From: an uncultured Oscillospiraceae bacterium
GTDB taxonomy: Bacteria; Bacillota; Clostridia; Oscillospirales; Acutalibacteraceae
Assembly: GCA_905198295.1 (NCBI GenBank)
Contig: CAJKBW010000028.1
Location: 1 to 32,907 of the forward strand
Direction of reading: 5' to 3'
DNA: 32,907 bases
Position numbers and translations under genes: made by a program. Of the stretch, positions 7,972-17,643 are shown piece after piece. Within the stretch, counting starts at the first letter, position 1; every line of letters begins with the position of its first letter. The notes under the pieces were generated by a model. That model had not been told where the DNA came from and ran no database searches. It was given only the letters and a program-made list of their open reading frames with translations.

Positions 7972-10263
7972 TTATAAACTCGTCAGCGTCAACTGCCCTT
8001 CCTTGTCAACGGTCAGCGACACACCGGACAGCGGCGCATCCGCATGCTCCACGATCAGCGAGGCCAGCTTATCCTCTACCTGCCGCCGGATTACATTGCG
8101 CAGTTCACGCGCACCGCTTTTGCTGCCGTGCGCCAGTTCCACCAGCCTGGCCGCCGCCTCGGGCGTCCACATGAACGCCATTCCGCGCTCCTCCAGCGGA
8201 CCCTTCAATTCGCCGAGCATCAGATCGGCGATGCGCAGCAGCGCGTCATCATCGAGCGGTTTGAAGAAAACCACTTCATCCACACGGCCGATGAATTCCG
8301 GCCGCAGGAAGTCGCGCAGCGCCTTCATCGCCTTGTCCTTGGAGGCCTGTGCATCGGTGCGGCCGAAGCCGACCAGATTCTCCTGGAACTGGCTGCCGGC
8401 ATTGGAGGTCATGACGATCACGGTGTTTTCAAAATTGACCACCCGGCCGTGCGCGTCGGTTACGCGCCCTTCGTCAAGGATCTGCAAAAGGATGTTCAGC
8501 ACATCGGGATGGGCCTTCTCAATCTCGTCGAACAGCAGTACCGAGTACGGCTTGCGGCGCACCTTTTCGGTAAGCTGCCCTGCCTCATCGTAGCCGACAT
8601 AGCCTGGCGGCGACCCGATAAGCCGGGAAACCGCGTGCTTCTCCATGAATTCCGACATATCCAGCCGGATCAGGGTTTCGGGCGTATCGAACAGCTCGGC
8701 CGCAAGCACCTTCACCAGTTCAGTCTTGCCCACGCCGGTGGAGCCGACAAAGATGAAAGAGGCCGGCCGGCGGCGGGGACTGATCTGCACCCGGCTGCGG
8801 CGGATCGCCGCAGCGACAAGCGCCACCGCCTCATCCTGACCGATAATTTTTTCCCGGAGATGGCCCTCCAGCTCCGCCAGCCGCGCCAGCTCGTTTTCCC
8901 GCACCTTGGAAGCGGGGATCCCGGTCCACAGCTCGATCACGCCGGCGAGATCATCCTCGGTCAGCGGGTTTTCGGTCGCCTGCACCCGGATGGCTTCGCT
9001 GTTCTGCTCCACCTTCATCAGCTCAGCGCGGGTGTTGGCCAGCTTTTCGTAATCGATGGTTTCCTGCGCCATCTCGGCTTCCTCATCCTGCCGAAGTTCC
9101 TCGCAGCGGCGCTTAAGATCGGCATAATCGTCCGCCGCCTTGTTGCGCAGCGCCGCGGCCGCACAGGCCTCGTCGAGCAGATCGATCGCCTTATCCGGCA
9201 GAAAACGGTCGGTAATATAGCGCTCGGACAACACGACTGCCCGGCGCAGCAGCGCCTCCGACACCTTAACCCCGTGAAATGTCTCGTAATAGCCACAGAT
9301 CCCCTTCAGCATCTCCACTGCATCGTCGATGGTAGGTTCTTCCACCTTGACCGGCTGGAAACGGCGTTCGAGCGCGGCGTCCTTTTCAATGTGCTGCCGG
9401 TATTCGTTGAAGGTGGTCGCGCCGATCACCTGAATCTCCCCGCGGGAGAGCGCCGGCTTGAGGATGTTCGCAGCCGACATGCTGCCCTCCGCATCCCCGG
9501 TGCCGACGAGATTGTGCACCTCGTCGATAAACAGGATAATATTACCCTCCGCGCGAACCTCGTCCACCAGCCCCTTGATGCGGCTTTCAAACTGACCGCG
9601 GAACTGGGTTCCGGCCACCAGCGCAGTCAGATCCAGCAGATGCAGTTCCTTATCCCGCAGGCGGGACGGTACGTCACCCGATGCAATCCGCAGCGCCAAT
9701 CCCTCCGCGATTGCGGTTTTGCCCACACCGGGCTCGCCGATAAGGCAGGGATTGTTTTTGGTGCGCCGGCACAGGATCTGGACGGTGCGGTAAATCTCAC
9801 GTTCCCGTCCGATAATCCGGTCGATCTTACCCTCGCGGGCACGACCGGTCAGATCGGTACAATACTGGCCGATAAATTTCCGCTTTTTTTCCTTTTTCTT
9901 TTTTTCTTTTTCCGCGGCCTTGTCGCCGGCGTCAGAAGGATGCCCCGATGCCGCCTGTGCGCCGTCGGTACCGCCCTGCAGGTTTCCGAACAGCTGCTGC
10001 AGAAACGGGAAGGTGGCTGCGCCGCCCGGTACAAAACCTTCCTCCCCTTCTTCTTCAGTCTGCGCCATCATCTCGGTAAGCTGCTCATCCATCTGCTCGA
10101 CATCCTCATCCGAAATTCCCATCTGATGCAGAACGTCCTCCACCGGTTTGATGCCGAGCTCCTTTGCGCAGACAAGGCACAGCCCCTCGTTGATCGATTT
10201 ATCCCCCTCCATGCGGGTGATAAACACCACCGCGGGGCGTTTTTTGCACCGTGAACAAACCAT
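7972..10263 (-). CDS. clpE: ClpE-like AAA+ chaperone/unfoldase with N-terminal zinc finger
   Basis: A 763-residue Hsp100-class ATPase that unfolds proteins, presumably for ClpP. Residues 1-35 hold a Cys4 zinc finger (C3, C6, C29, C32), the mark of ClpE rather than ClpC; the usual Clp N-domain repeats are missing. Residues ~114-130 are a Lys/Glu-rich linker. Two AAA+ modules follow: Walker A GEPGVGKT (176-183) and a second GSTGVGKT near 510, separated by a coiled middle region ([19 protein letters not shown]). The C-terminal D2-small domain ends at residue 763. It is somewhat longer than Bacillus ClpE because of the linker. No ctsR, mcsA or mcsB neighbours are present; it follows pgsA by 59 bp. 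Calling it ClpE rather than a ClpC variant is an inference from the zinc finger. Confidence 0.88.
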   Translation of the reverse strand: MVCSRCKKRPAVVFITRMEGDKSINEGLCLVCAKELGIKPVEDVLHQMGISDEDVEQMDEQLTEMMAQTEEEGEEGFVPGGAATFPFLQQLFGNLQGGTDGAQAASGHPSDAGDKAAEKEKKKKEKKRKFIGQYCTDLTGRAREGKIDRIIGREREIYRTVQILCRRTKNNPCLIGEPGVGKTAIAEGLALRIASGDVPSRLRDKELHLLDLTALVAGTQFRGQFESRIKGLVDEVRAEGNIILFIDEVHNLVGTGDAEGSMSAANILKPALSRGEIQVIGATTFNEYRQHIEKDAALERRFQPVKVEEPTIDDAVEMLKGICGYYETFHGVKVSEALLRRAVVLSERYITDRFLPDKAIDLLDEACAAAALRNKAADDYADLKRRCEELRQDEEAEMAQETIDYEKLANTRAELMKVEQNSEAIRVQATENPLTEDDLAGVIELWTGIPASKVRENELARLAELEGHLREKIIGQDEAVALVAAAIRRSRVQISPRRRPASFIFVGSTGVGKTELVKVLAAELFDTPETLIRLDMSEFMEKHAVSRLIGSPPGYVGYDEAGQLTEKVRRKPYSVLLFDEIEKAHPDVLNILLQILDEGRVTDAHGRVVNFENTVIVMTSNAGSQFQENLVGFGRTDAQASKDKAMKALRDFLRPEFIGRVDEVVFFKPLDDDALLRIADLMLGELKGPLEERGMAFMWTPEAAARLVELAHGSKSGARELRNVIRRQVEDKLASLIVEHADAPLSGVSLTVDKEGQLTLTSL

Positions 10264-10322
10264 ACCCGCCTACCAAACCTTTCCGGCGGCCGGATTCACC
10301 GCCGCATGATCCATCCCCGCTT

Positions 10323-10919
10323 TCACGCGGATGTGCCGGAATTCTCCGGCTTGTCCTGCTGCACCGGATTTTTCCGGATGCGGCAATATACTTTCATGTA
10401 ATTAAAAAACGCAAACAGCATCAGTGCCGCTACAATCGACACCAGCACAATCGACAGCCACAGCGGCATGCCGTCCCAAAGGACGATCAGCGCCATAACG
10501 CCATAGAAAACAAAGGTAGATACTTTGCCATACCATTTTGCGCCCTGTATTTTTTCTCCCCGATGCAGCAGAATTAGCCCGCCGATCGACTGGCCGAGTT
10601 CCTTGACCACGCAGATGATCAGCAGCGGGATCAGATAGGTATTGCGGATTGCCAGACAAAGTACCACCGTAACCTGTGTGAGCTTGTCGGCGATCGGGTC
10701 AAGCAGCTTGCCCAGATCGGTGATTTGGTTAAACTTCCGGGCAATGATGCCGTCAAACGAATCGGTCAGCCCTGAAAGCACCAGGATACCAAGCGCCCAG
10801 TACAGCAGATAGTTATCCGGACCGCTGCACAGATAAAGCACCGCAAATGCCGGGACAAGTGCAATACGGAACAGCGACAGAGCATTGGGTATGGTCATTT
10901 TCCATTCAATCGAAACCAT
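10323..10919 (-). CDS. pgsA: CDP-diacylglycerol--glycerol-3-phosphate 3-phosphatidyltransferase
   Basis: A 198-residue membrane enzyme that makes phosphatidylglycerophosphate, the precursor of phosphatidylglycerol. The CDP-alcohol phosphotransferase signature D-x2-D-G-x2-A-R-x8-G-x3-D-x3-D is present in full (D53, D56, G57, A60, R61, G70, D74, D78). Several hydrophobic helices flank it and a short charged tail ends the protein. ATG at 10919 has AAAGGA 8 nt upstream. It lies 46 bp after cvpA and 59 bp before the clpE-like gene on the same strand. Confidence 0.92.
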   Translation of the reverse strand: MVSIEWKMTIPNALSLFRIALVPAFAVLYLCSGPDNYLLYWALGILVLSGLTDSFDGIIARKFNQITDLGKLLDPIADKLTQVTVVLCLAIRNTYLIPLLIICVVKELGQSIGGLILLHRGEKIQGAKWYGKVSTFVFYGVMALIVLWDGMPLWLSIVLVSIVAALMLFAFFNYMKVYCRIRKNPVQQDKPENSGTSA

Positions 10920-10965
10920 AATACAATTCCTTTCGGCAAAAGGCCTGCGGCCGTCTGCCTGAATG

Positions 10966-11700
10966 TTACCTCACGTTCTCCAGCACCGATTCAAGCGTTC
11001 CGGTAACCGGATTGATCTGCGCAACCGCACTGACGAGAACGGTACTTTCGATATCCTGTTGGGAAATGAGCGCATTCTCTGTCGTGGAAGCGGCCATCAT
11101 CTGCATCACCGTGACCGCGACCAGCCCCAGGACAACACCCTCTACCGCGCCGAGCAGCGCACCGAGCAGGCCGTCCGCCTGCCGCAGCAGCGGAAGACGG
11201 AACACCTTGCTGATCAGGTTGGCGAGGAAATGCGCGATAATCATCAGCACGATAAACAGCAGTAGGAAACTCACCATCCGGATCAGCAGCACGCCGACCG
11301 GACGGAATACGTTGTTGACCAGAGCGTCTGCCACCGCATCGGCCGTGGTGCCGACCACGCCGCCCAGATGCGCCGCAATTTCTTCCGCAGACCCTGCCCC
11401 ACAGGCCGCCAGACCGTTTGCGATCGGCCCCGGTAGCTTATCGAGAAGCGTCGTGAGCTGTTCATTGAGGGTGGCCGCATCAGCGGCAGTAATGTTTTCC
11501 GCCGCAAGCTTCTGCAGACCGGGCGCCACCGCGGCATCAAAAATCGGCGCCGCCACTGCGGCCGCGATTCCCCAAGCCGCCAGCATAGCAAGAAGACTGC
11601 CGCCCAGCCGCAGCAGGGACTTGACCAGCCCGCGTTTATAGCCGATCACAAGCATCAACAGGAAAATTAGTATGACCGCCGCATCCAGTATATATGCCAT
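10966..11700 (-). CDS. CvpA family membrane protein
   Basis: A 244-residue integral membrane protein with a CvpA-like start (MAYILDAAVILIFLLMLVIGYKRG). Four hydrophobic segments lie near residues 5-20, 30-55, 135-165 and 180-205; a soluble loop of ~80 residues sits between the second and third. CvpA was named for colicin V production in E. coli; its role in Firmicutes is uncertain. It is the first gene after the promoter at 11841-11869, leading the pgsA-clpE block. Confidence 0.8.
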   Translation of the reverse strand: MAYILDAAVILIFLLMLVIGYKRGLVKSLLRLGGSLLAMLAAWGIAAAVAAPIFDAAVAPGLQKLAAENITAADAATLNEQLTTLLDKLPGPIANGLAACGAGSAEEIAAHLGGVVGTTADAVADALVNNVFRPVGVLLIRMVSFLLLFIVLMIIAHFLANLISKVFRLPLLRQADGLLGALLGAVEGVVLGLVAVTVMQMMAASTTENALISQQDIESTVLVSAVAQINPVTGTLESVLENVR

Positions 11701-11840
11701 GTGGTTTGACCGTCCCTTCCTTCAGGCCGAAGCCTTATGTATAGCAGAATATGCACATGCGCCGGAAAATCGAACCTGTGCCCCTGCAAAACCACTATCG
11801 GAAACGATTCTGAGCCGGATTTCTCTGATTATCTTATCGC

Positions 11841-11869
11841 AGTATACCATATTTTTCTTTTTGATACAA
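11841..11869 (-). promoter_or_regulatory. Sigma-A promoter for cvpA-pgsA-clpE
   Basis: On the minus strand TTGTAT (11869-11864) and TATACT (11846-11841) are separated by exactly 17 bp. The leader to the cvpA ATG at 11700 would be about 135 nt. I see no clear riboswitch in that leader. The rest of the 352-bp gap (11701-12052) holds the terminator at 11997-12043 and nothing else I can support. Confidence 0.65.
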
Positions 11870-11996
11870 CTATCGGTTCGCAGGAAAATCGGTGTATAAT
11901 CCCGAAAGATTTTCTTAAGACGGCGCTGTATGGCAGGGATTGTGTGGCAACACCCGCATACGCACCGTTTTGCCGGTACAGCAAGCAGTAAAAGCA

Positions 11997-12043
11997 ACGG
12001 GCAACCCGGATACCGGCATAAAGCCGGCACCCGGGTTGCCCGT
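11997..12043 (-). terminator. Terminator of the ruvC-to-DUF5711 operon
   Basis: ACGGGCAACCCGG (11997-12009) and CCGGGTTGCCCGT (12031-12043) form a 13-bp perfect stem with an inner CCGGC/GCCGG hairpin. The minus-strand tail is TTGCTTTTAC; the plus-strand tail TTTCTGCTTTT is also T-rich, so it may act in both directions. Confidence 0.75.
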
Positions 12044-12052
12044 TTTCTGCTT

Positions 12053-13390
12053 TTATCCCACCCGGCGCAGCTCAGCCAGGCCGAGCGTTACCAGCGTATT
12101 GCCCACCTTTTCGACCCGCTGGCAGTCCTGTTCCACCTCGATTGGTGTGCCCAGGCCCTTGAGATCGGCTTTGTACAGCCCGCCGGAAACCAGAAGCAAT
12201 GCGCCATTGTGGACGGACACCACCTGCCGGAAATCCTCGTCAAAGGACGCGGTAAAGGACACATCCCCGGTGGGCAGCACCATCATCAGCTCTCCGCCCT
12301 TGCTGCTGCCGTACTTCTGCAGTACCAGCGCCGCAGAGTCCTCGCCGATGGAAAATCCCGCCAGCTGCCGGTCATCGTACGTCTTCTTTTCAAACAAAGC
12401 GCCGTTCGGCTTGGCGACCCAGATGGCGTTGTCGCCCACCGCCGCCACCGTGCCGCCGGCAAAATAGTCCACCCCCAGCAGCATGGTTTCGCTTTCGGTA
12501 TGTGTCCAGGGAGCCTTGTCCGGAGCACTGAGGTCGTAAACCTTCAGCGTCGAAGTGATCGCACCGCCCTCGGCGGATACGCCTGCCACCGCCACCTGAG
12601 TACCGTCCGGACTCAAGGCAACATCCACCGCCATCATGTCGGCGTCCTCCGTCCGGAACAGCTGCTTGCCTTTTTTGCTGTATACCACCACTTCGGACAG
12701 AAAACTCTGCGATGCGGCGGTGACAAAGGCCATCTGCCCTTTTTTGTCAACATCGGCCGCCAGAATTTTATTGCCCAGCGGCACATCCAGAATCTGCGCC
12801 ACCTTGTTGTTTTCATCCACCGCCTGGTTGTTGCTGGTCACATTCAGAATCGTTTCCGCCCGGCTTTCCAGCCGGAATCGGCTGCCGCCCAGCTCCGCAA
12901 CCAGCGCATATTCCCCGGCAGCACACAGCTGTGCGTTGCTGTAACCAAGTGTACGGCGCAGCAGTTCGGTGCCGTTTTCCTTATACATCCGGAAATCTGT
13001 GTCGGTCAGGACGGCGAGATTGCCGCCCACCTCTTCCATACCGACCACTGTTCCGCCGGACAGCTCCACCGGAAAACTGTCGTTTTTGCCCTTGCCGGAA
13101 AAGGTGTCCTCAATCCAGACAATCAGGTTGGCCGGCGACAGCTTATCCCAATTCTGCCACACCAGATATACCGCCAGTGCCAGCGCCGCCAGGATAATCA
13201 GCCTGGAAATAACGCGCAGCACCCGGCGGCGGCGCCGGCGAGACTGCCGGCTGACCTCTCGGACGGGCGAAGACTCGACGCCTTCCTCATCCGGTGCATC
13301 CGCCGGCACCTGCAGGCTATCGCGGATCTTTTGATACGGCGATTCCCGTTTCCTCCGCTTTTTTACCCGTAAATCCTGTTTTTTTGCCAT
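12053..13390 (-). CDS. DUF5711 family membrane-anchored beta-propeller-like protein
   Basis: A 445-residue protein. The first ~58 residues are cytosolic and very basic (VKKRRKRE, RRRRRRVLR). One transmembrane helix follows (residues ~60-80), then a ~360-residue extracellular part made of repeated beta-strand-rich segments such as GGNLAVLTDTDFRMYKENG and VALSPDGTQVAVAG, like WD40/PQQ blades. This matches the Clostridia family DUF5711, whose function is not known. ATG at 13390 has AAAGGAGG upstream. It is the last gene of the ten-gene block, 18 bp after truA. Confidence 0.8.
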   Translation of the reverse strand: MAKKQDLRVKKRRKRESPYQKIRDSLQVPADAPDEEGVESSPVREVSRQSRRRRRRVLRVISRLIILAALALAVYLVWQNWDKLSPANLIVWIEDTFSGKGKNDSFPVELSGGTVVGMEEVGGNLAVLTDTDFRMYKENGTELLRRTLGYSNAQLCAAGEYALVAELGGSRFRLESRAETILNVTSNNQAVDENNKVAQILDVPLGNKILAADVDKKGQMAFVTAASQSFLSEVVVYSKKGKQLFRTEDADMMAVDVALSPDGTQVAVAGVSAEGGAITSTLKVYDLSAPDKAPWTHTESETMLLGVDYFAGGTVAAVGDNAIWVAKPNGALFEKKTYDDRQLAGFSIGEDSAALVLQKYGSSKGGELMMVLPTGDVSFTASFDEDFRQVVSVHNGALLLVSGGLYKADLKGLGTPIEVEQDCQRVEKVGNTLVTLGLAELRRVG

Positions 13391-13408
13391 CGCCCGCGCC
13401 TCCTTTCG

Positions 13409-14164
13409 TCAGTTTATCCCGTATTCTGTCGGATAAAACACCCTGTCGAGCCATAATCCACATGCCGGCGCAGTAAATCCCGCGCGACTGCGGTCGCATG
13501 AAGCGACGATCGCCGGCAGTTCTTCCACTGTAAGCCGTCCCGCCGCGATATCCAGCAGCGTACCGGCCATAATCCGCACCATGTGGTACAAAAAACCATC
13601 CGCTTCCACGGTAAAGAGAACCATATCCCCCTCTCGTGTAACCTGTGCGCGGCGCACCGTGCGCACCGTATCCTCCACCGTACTGCCGGACGCACAGAAA
13701 CCCGCGTAGTCGTGCCGGCCGATAAACGCCGCCGCCGCACGATTCAGCACGTCCTCATCCATCCGCCCGCGCCGGTGCAGCGCACGCCCCTCCCAAAAGG
13801 GATTGCGTGCCGCCGCGTTCCAGATGCGGTAGACGTACCGCTTGCCCATCGCGGTATAGCGCGGGTGAAAATCCGCCGGCACCTCGCGGCAGCCATAAAC
13901 CGCGATATCCGCCGGCAGCCAGGCGTTGAGCGCCAGCACCAGCTTGTCCGGCGGCAGTCGGCTTTCGGTATCGAATGCACAGCAATACATATCCGCGTGC
14001 ACCCCTGCGTCGGTACGGGAGCAGCCGGTCAGCCCGGCACGCACCCCGGTCACCCTTTCGATCGCGTCTTGTACCGTCTGCTGCACCGAAACGGCGTTTT
14101 TCTGTACCTGCCAGCCGCAGTAGTGCGTCCCGTCATACCGCAGGATCAGCAGTCGTCTGTGCAT
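13409..14164 (-). CDS. truA: tRNA pseudouridine(38-40) synthase
   Basis: A 251-residue enzyme that isomerises U38-U40 in the tRNA anticodon arm. The catalytic Asp is D52 in GCSRTDAGVHA. Other family segments are ILRYDGTHYCGWQ near the start and FLYHMVRIMAGTL near the C-terminus. ATG at 14164 has AAGGAGGAA upstream; the open frame above it belongs to another frame of ecfT. It lies 20 bp downstream of ecfT, the usual order in Firmicutes. Confidence 0.95.
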   Translation of the reverse strand: MHRRLLILRYDGTHYCGWQVQKNAVSVQQTVQDAIERVTGVRAGLTGCSRTDAGVHADMYCCAFDTESRLPPDKLVLALNAWLPADIAVYGCREVPADFHPRYTAMGKRYVYRIWNAAARNPFWEGRALHRRGRMDEDVLNRAAAAFIGRHDYAGFCASGSTVEDTVRTVRRAQVTREGDMVLFTVEADGFLYHMVRIMAGTLLDIAAGRLTVEELPAIVASCDRSRAGFTAPACGLWLDRVFYPTEYGIN

Positions 14165-14184
14165 GGTCTTCCTCCTTGGCCCGT

Positions 14185-14997
14185 TCAGATCGATGCCGGA
14201 ATCACAAAGTTCAGCGCGATGATGCCGCCGATAAATACGAGCAGCACTGCAAACGCCAGCCAATCCCGCGCCGCATAGTGCAGCTGTTTCATCCTCGTGC
14301 GGCCCGCGCCGCCCTGGTAGCAGCGGCATTCCATTGCGATCGCCAACTCATACGCCCGCCGGAATGCGGATACAAACAGCGGGATCAGCACCGGGATCAG
14401 CGCCCGAATGCGCTGCAGCAGTCCACCGCTTTCCATATCGGCGCCGCGCGCCTTCTGGGCGGACATAATCTTGTCGGTTTCGTCGATAAGCGTCGGGATA
14501 AACCGCAGCGCGATGGTCATCATCATCGCCAGCTCATGCACATTGAGATGAATTACCTGCAGCGGCCGCAGCAGCCGCTCGATGCCGTCGGTCAGCGCGG
14601 TCGGCGAGGTGGTGTAGGTCAGCAGCGAGCTGCCCGCGATCAGGCAGAGGATGCGTATGGCGATGAATACCGCCGTCACCACGCCCTGCACGGTGATGTG
14701 GATGAATCCCCAGTCAAACAGCGGATCGCCCTTGACGTAGAACATGTTGATCAGCGAGGTGAACAGGACGATCGGCAGGATCGGCTTGACGCTTTTGAAA
14801 ATGAGCCGCAGCGGCAGCCGGGAAACCAGCACCGCCAGCACCAGCAGCGCGATAGCCGCCGCTATGCCGACCCAGTTGCGCGGGATGAACACCAGCACGA
14901 TGTAGCCGATGGTCCAGATCAGCTTCATTCGGGGATCCATCCGGTGCAGCACCGAGTTGCCGGGGAAAAACTGACCGATTGTGATGCCGTTAAGCAT
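14185..14997 (-). CDS. ecfT: Energy-coupling factor transporter transmembrane protein
   Basis: A 270-residue T component of a group II ECF vitamin/metal transporter. It links the two ATPases to swappable substrate-binding S proteins. It has about five hydrophobic helices. The coupling-helix motifs are visible: SAQKARGADMESGG (first A-R-G) and AMECRCYQGG (second, with C-R-C in place of the usual A-R-G/C). ATG at 14997 lies 6-7 nt after AAGGGGGTG. A GTG at 15006 would sit too close to that site. It overlaps the ecfA2 stop by 8 nt. No S component is encoded in the window. Confidence 0.93.
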   Translation of the reverse strand: MLNGITIGQFFPGNSVLHRMDPRMKLIWTIGYIVLVFIPRNWVGIAAAIALLVLAVLVSRLPLRLIFKSVKPILPIVLFTSLINMFYVKGDPLFDWGFIHITVQGVVTAVFIAIRILCLIAGSSLLTYTTSPTALTDGIERLLRPLQVIHLNVHELAMMMTIALRFIPTLIDETDKIMSAQKARGADMESGGLLQRIRALIPVLIPLFVSAFRRAYELAIAMECRCYQGGAGRTRMKQLHYAARDWLAFAVLLVFIGGIIALNFVIPASI

Positions 14998-15859
14998 GCG
15001 GCGCACCCCCTTTTTTCAGCAGGGGCAGCAGCCGCTCGACCGCCTGTCCGACGGTGTAAGCGTTGTCGCCGGGATCCAGTCCCTTTTCGCGCAGCAGCAT
15101 GAATATCCGGGTCACTGCCGGCACCGACAGCCCGATCGCCTCCAGCTCGGCCGCACGGGAAAACACCGCCGGGGTGCGGTCGTACATCGCGATTTCCGCC
15201 TGATGCATCACCAGTACCTTGTCGGCCACCCGCGCGACGTCCTCCATACTGTGGGAGACCAGCAGTACCGTCACATCCTTTTCGCGGCGGTAGCGGCGCA
15301 GCTGTTCGAGCATCAGGTCGCGGCCCTTCGGATCGAGACCGGCGGTCGGCTCGTCAAGGATGAGCACCTCCGGCTCCATCGCCATCACGCCGGCGATCGC
15401 CGCGCGGCGCTTTTCTCCGCCGGACAGCTCAAACGGCGACTTTTCGAGCAGTTCGGGCTTGAGTCCCACGAATTCGGCCGCACCGCGCACCCGCTCATCG
15501 ATTTCCTGTTCGTTCAGCCCCATGTTTTTCGGACCAAACGCGATATCCTTGTAAGTGGTTTCCTCAAACAGCTGATGCTCCGGATACTGGAACACCATAC
15601 CCACCCGGAAACGCACCGCCCGGATCTTTTTCGGTTCCTTCCAAATGTCCTGCCCATCGAGCAGCACCTGTCCAGCGGTCGGGCGCAGCAGTCCATTGAG
15701 GTGCTGCACCAGCGTGGACTTACCCGAGCCGGTGTGCCCGATCACCCCGACGAACTCCCCGCGCTCCACCGTCAGCGAAACCCCGTTTATCGCGGTCTTT
15801 TCAAACGGCGTGCCCGGCGAATAGATATAGGTCAGGCCCTTCGTTTCAATCAGCGGCAT
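14990..15859 (-). CDS. ecfA2: Energy-coupling factor transporter ATPase A2
   Basis: A 289-residue ABC ATPase of the ECF module. Walker A is GHTGSGKST (near 41-49), the Q-loop follows in [16 protein letters not shown], the signature is LSGGEKRR, Walker B is [12 protein letters not shown], and the switch His is in VSHSMEDVA. The C-terminal ~60 residues are the ECF-specific extension. It overlaps ecfA1 by 14 nt and ecfT by 8 nt, so the three are translationally coupled. The A2 assignment rests on gene order. Confidence 0.93.
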   Translation of the reverse strand: MPLIETKGLTYIYSPGTPFEKTAINGVSLTVERGEFVGVIGHTGSGKSTLVQHLNGLLRPTAGQVLLDGQDIWKEPKKIRAVRFRVGMVFQYPEHQLFEETTYKDIAFGPKNMGLNEQEIDERVRGAAEFVGLKPELLEKSPFELSGGEKRRAAIAGVMAMEPEVLILDEPTAGLDPKGRDLMLEQLRRYRREKDVTVLLVSHSMEDVARVADKVLVMHQAEIAMYDRTPAVFSRAAELEAIGLSVPAVTRIFMLLREKGLDPGDNAYTVGQAVERLLPLLKKGGAPHA

Positions 15860-16763
15860 TGCGCGGCCCCTCCCATACCAATGATAGCGCTTCGGCGCAT
15901 TCCTCCGCCGTCAGGATCCCGTCGGGCAGCGGTACGCCGGCAGTGCGCAGGCGCTCACACAGCTCGGTCGGCTGCGGCACATCCAGCTCCACCGCGCGCA
16001 GGCGTTCCACCTGCGAAAAAATGTCCCGCGGTGCGCCATCCATCAACACATGGCCGTCGTCCATAACCACCACACGCTCGGCCTGCACCGCTTCGTCCAT
16101 GTAGTGGGTGATCAGCACCACCGTAATCCCCCGCTCACGATTGAGGGTGTGGATGGTGTCCATCACCTCACGCCGGCCCTGCGGATCGAGCATCGCGGTC
16201 GGCTCGTCGAGCACAATGCATTCCGGCTGCATCGCGATGATACCCGCGATGGCAACCCGCTGCTTCTGCCCGCCGGACAGCTTGTCCGGCGCGTGCAGGC
16301 GGTAGTCGTACATCCCCACCGCCCGCAGCGCATCATCCACCCGTTCCCGGATCTCTGCCGGCGGCACGCCGAGGTTTTCCGGCCCGAAAGCCACGTCCTC
16401 CTCCACAATGGTGGATACCAGCTGGTTGTCGGGGTTCTGCAGCACCATGCCGACGATGCGGCGCACGTCAAATTTCCGGCTCTCGTCGCTCGTCGGGATG
16501 TTCTTGACATACACCGTACCGCCGGAGGGCAGCAGGATGGCATTGAAATGCTTGGCGAACGTGGATTTGCCCGAGCCGTTGTGCCCGAGCAGCGCGACAA
16601 AGCTCCCCTGCCATACCGACAGGTCGATCCCGTCGAGTACGGTCAGGGGCGCCTCATTTTCACCCATATCGTATTGAAAATGCACATCCTGTGTACGGAG
16701 GATCGCCTCCTCCTCACGAATTTCCACCTGTGCGCCCATTCCTTTCGTCACCGGGTTTTCCAT
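15846..16763 (-). CDS. ecfA1: Energy-coupling factor transporter ATPase A1
   Basis: A 305-residue ABC ATPase pairing with EcfA2. Walker A is GHNGSGKST, the Q-loop segment is [13 protein letters not shown], the signature is LSGGQKQR, Walker B is [12 protein letters not shown], and the switch His is in ITHYMDEA. The first ~20 residues extend beyond the usual start, so the true start is uncertain. ATG at 16763 has only a weak AGCAGG site and overlaps the methyltransferase gene by 50 nt; ATG at 16739 is directly next to AAAGGA, which is too close. Confidence 0.92.
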   Translation of the reverse strand: MENPVTKGMGAQVEIREEEAILRTQDVHFQYDMGENEAPLTVLDGIDLSVWQGSFVALLGHNGSGKSTFAKHFNAILLPSGGTVYVKNIPTSDESRKFDVRRIVGMVLQNPDNQLVSTIVEEDVAFGPENLGVPPAEIRERVDDALRAVGMYDYRLHAPDKLSGGQKQRVAIAGIIAMQPECIVLDEPTAMLDPQGRREVMDTIHTLNRERGITVVLITHYMDEAVQAERVVVMDDGHVLMDGAPRDIFSQVERLRAVELDVPQPTELCERLRTAGVPLPDGILTAEECAEALSLVWEGPRNAAD

Positions 16764-17625
16764 CCTGCTGCCAGATCGCGGTCGCGCCGCACGGCAGCAC
16801 CAGCCCGCTCGCGGTCACCGGCAGGCCGATCTCGTCCGAACGCACCTGTCCGCCCCACCGGGGCAGAATGAGCGCGCCGAGAATATACTGCATCACCGAC
16901 GGGGACAGTCCCGCGGTGTAGGAATTGATCGCAAAAAACAGTGGTTTATCGCTGAGCAGCGCCGTGCACTGCTCCACCAACCCATAAATCTGCTCCTCGA
17001 GCTTCCACACCTCTCCGCCCGGCCCGCGGCCGTAGGACGGCGGATCCATCAGAATCGCGTCGTAAGTGTTTCCGCGCCGCTGCTCACGCTGCACGAACTT
17101 GCCGCAGTCGTCCACCAGCCAGCGGATCGGCCGGTCGGCCAGCCCGGATGCCTGCGCATTTTCCTTGCCCCAGGCCACCATGCCCTTCGACGCGTCCACA
17201 TGGGTCACCGTCGCACCCGCCTGCGCGCACGCGAGGGTGGCCGCGCCGGTGTAGCCGAACAGGTTGAGCACCTTAACCGGCCGGCCGGCACCGCGGATAA
17301 GCGCGCTCATGTAATCCCAGTTGACCGCCTGCTCGGGGAACAGGCCGGTGTGCTTGAAGCCCATCGGCTTGAGGCGGAAGGTCATCCCGCCGTAGCCGAT
17401 CGACCAGACCTCCGGAAGCGGCCGGCGGTTTTCCCACGCCCCGCCGCCGGAGGACGAACGGATGTAGCGGGCAGCCGCCTGCTTCCAGCGGGGATCGCGG
17501 CGCGGTGTATGCCAGACCGCCTGCGGATCCGGGCGGATCAGCAGAATATCACCCCAGCGTTCCAGCCGTTCGCCATCCGAAGCGTCGATCAATTCATAGT
17601 CTTTCCACCTGTCCGCCGCTCTCAT
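16714..17625 (-). CDS. Class I SAM-dependent methyltransferase (RlmI-like)
   Basis: A 303-residue methyltransferase. The central fold shows the SAM-binding motif [19 protein letters not shown] followed by [11 protein letters not shown] and the catalytic [13 protein letters not shown] segment. This is the arrangement of the 23S rRNA m5C methyltransferase group (RlmI/RlmK-like), but no PUA domain is visible at the N-terminus. The exact substrate is therefore not assigned. It sits between glmM (18 bp away) and ecfA1 (overlapping). Confidence 0.8.
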   Translation of the reverse strand: MRAADRWKDYELIDASDGERLERWGDILLIRPDPQAVWHTPRRDPRWKQAAARYIRSSSGGGAWENRRPLPEVWSIGYGGMTFRLKPMGFKHTGLFPEQAVNWDYMSALIRGAGRPVKVLNLFGYTGAATLACAQAGATVTHVDASKGMVAWGKENAQASGLADRPIRWLVDDCGKFVQREQRRGNTYDAILMDPPSYGRGPGGEVWKLEEQIYGLVEQCTALLSDKPLFFAINSYTAGLSPSVMQYILGALILPRWGGQVRSDEIGLPVTASGLVLPCGATAIWQQDGKPGDERNGRTGGNS

Positions 17626-17643
17626 CCGTTTTCATTCGCTCCT

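Noticed and set aside
8044..10254. 736-codon plus-strand frame opposite the clpE-like gene
   Set aside because: Antisense shadow of a gene with clear AAA+ motifs; no ribosome binding site and no recognisable domain.
11701..11835. Riboswitch in the ~135-nt cvpA leader
   Set aside because: I could not find a conserved core motif or a terminator/antiterminator pair there.
11871..11900. Plus-strand TATAAT at 11895-11900 as a promoter
   Set aside because: No acceptable -35 at 16-18 bp and no plus-strand gene follows; a T-rich hairpin lies 100 bp on.
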